From Clostridium sp. (GTDB taxonomy: Bacteria > Bacillota > Clostridia > Clostridiales > Clostridiaceae): a stretch of 39,714 nt of DNA. Positions 39,489 through 39,714 of this stretch are shown here, piece after piece (position 1 is the stretch's first letter; every line of letters starts with the position of its first letter). The notes beneath the pieces are model-generated. The model was not told the DNA's origin, searched no databases, and worked only from the letters and a program-made list of their open reading frames with translations. Made by a program: the position numbers and the translations under genes. The stretch covers positions 1 to 39,714 of the forward strand of contig NZ_JAENWM010000032.1 in NCBI RefSeq assembly GCF_016650035.1, in the 5' to 3' direction.

Positions 39489-39714
39489 ATGAACTTAAAG
39501 AAGATCCATCATGTAGCAATTATTTGTTCCAATTACGAAATATCTAAAGAGTTTTATGTTAATATTTTAGGGTTGGAAATTATTAGTGAAGTATATAGAA
39601 AAGAGAGGGAATCATATAAGCTAGATTTAAGCGTTGGAGGGAATAACCAAATAGAATTATTTTCTTTTCCACAATCACCTAAAAGATTGAGTTATCCAGA
39701 AGCAAGAGGACTAA
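39489..39714 (+). CDS. VOC family protein (glyoxalase/YaeR-like), N-terminal part
   Basis: The frame starts at ATG 39489 behind AAAAAGGAGG and runs off the window edge after 75 codons. It reads [20 protein letters not shown], then [19 protein letters not shown] and [12 protein letters not shown], typical of vicinal oxygen chelate proteins of the YaeR/SMU1112c type. The first metal-ligand His and Glu are present (HHVA; QIELF). The substrate is unknown. Confidence 0.87.
   Translation, partial: MNLKKIHHVAIICSNYEISKEFYVNILGLEIISEVYRKERESYKLDLSVGGNNQIELFSFPQSPKRLSYPEARGL

Overview
The window looks like a low-GC, spore-forming, anaerobic amino-acid/amine-fermenting Firmicute of the Clostridium type. 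The signs are strongly AT-rich DNA, purine-rich ribosome binding sites with frequent GTG/TTG starts, selenocysteine-containing Stickland-type reductase genes, spo0A, a sigma-K type sigma factor and an alpha/beta SASP. No tRNA, rRNA, CRISPR array or intact insertion sequence was seen.

Layout. (1) 1-5942 is a glycine/sarcosine/betaine reductase locus. It holds the 3' end of a component B gamma-subunit gene, a BCCT betaine-type transporter, a GntR regulator, then grdX, the alpha/beta proprotein and a selenoprotein gamma subunit read through an in-frame TGA. (2) 6159-8739 is a probable transport operon: three very small membrane proteins, an ethanolamine-permease-like APC carrier and another small membrane protein. 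(3) 8849-13974 holds two divergent cyclic-di-GMP genes, a PAS-rich GGDEF/HD-GYP protein and a 7TM-PAS-GGDEF protein. (4) 14117-17862 has a DUF3841 gene broken by a stop, then a sporulation patch: a Met-rich protein, spo0A, a sigK-type gene and an SASP gene. (5) 17972-27201 is a mixed accessory stretch: DeoR regulator with a divergent Gfo/Idh dehydrogenase, a CopZ-like Fe-S metallochaperone, GNAT, MATE, PrsW, a repeat-containing lipoprotein, an XRE/membrane-protein pair, a DUF6897-like protein and a MerR regulator. (6) 27405-29862 contains a triple RidA fusion, a YciI protein and a selenocysteine glutaredoxin whose gene is hidden by its UGA codon. (7) 30005-37312 is a peptide-recycling cluster: VanX-type D-Ala-D-Ala dipeptidase, a complete Dpp/Opp-type ABC importer and an LD-carboxypeptidase. 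(8) 37782-39714 carries a ComEC-like MBL lipoprotein with a DUF3006 partner, a yaaA remnant and the start of a VOC-family gene.

How it fits together. The first block would import and reduce a methylated amine or amino acid through selenoenzyme chemistry, and a second selenoprotein (the glutaredoxin) supports active UGA recoding in this organism. The peptide block would bring in cell-wall-derived peptides and cleave D-Ala-containing ends.

The most unusual features are the selenocysteine glutaredoxin, the single-chain three-domain RidA protein, and a dispersed intergenic element. The element has four clear copies and one degenerate copy, each pointing toward the gene downstream, with a core (TGTAGAAT) one base from a Spo0A-box-like sequence. 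Function calls rest on reading motifs and remembered family features; no database search was possible.
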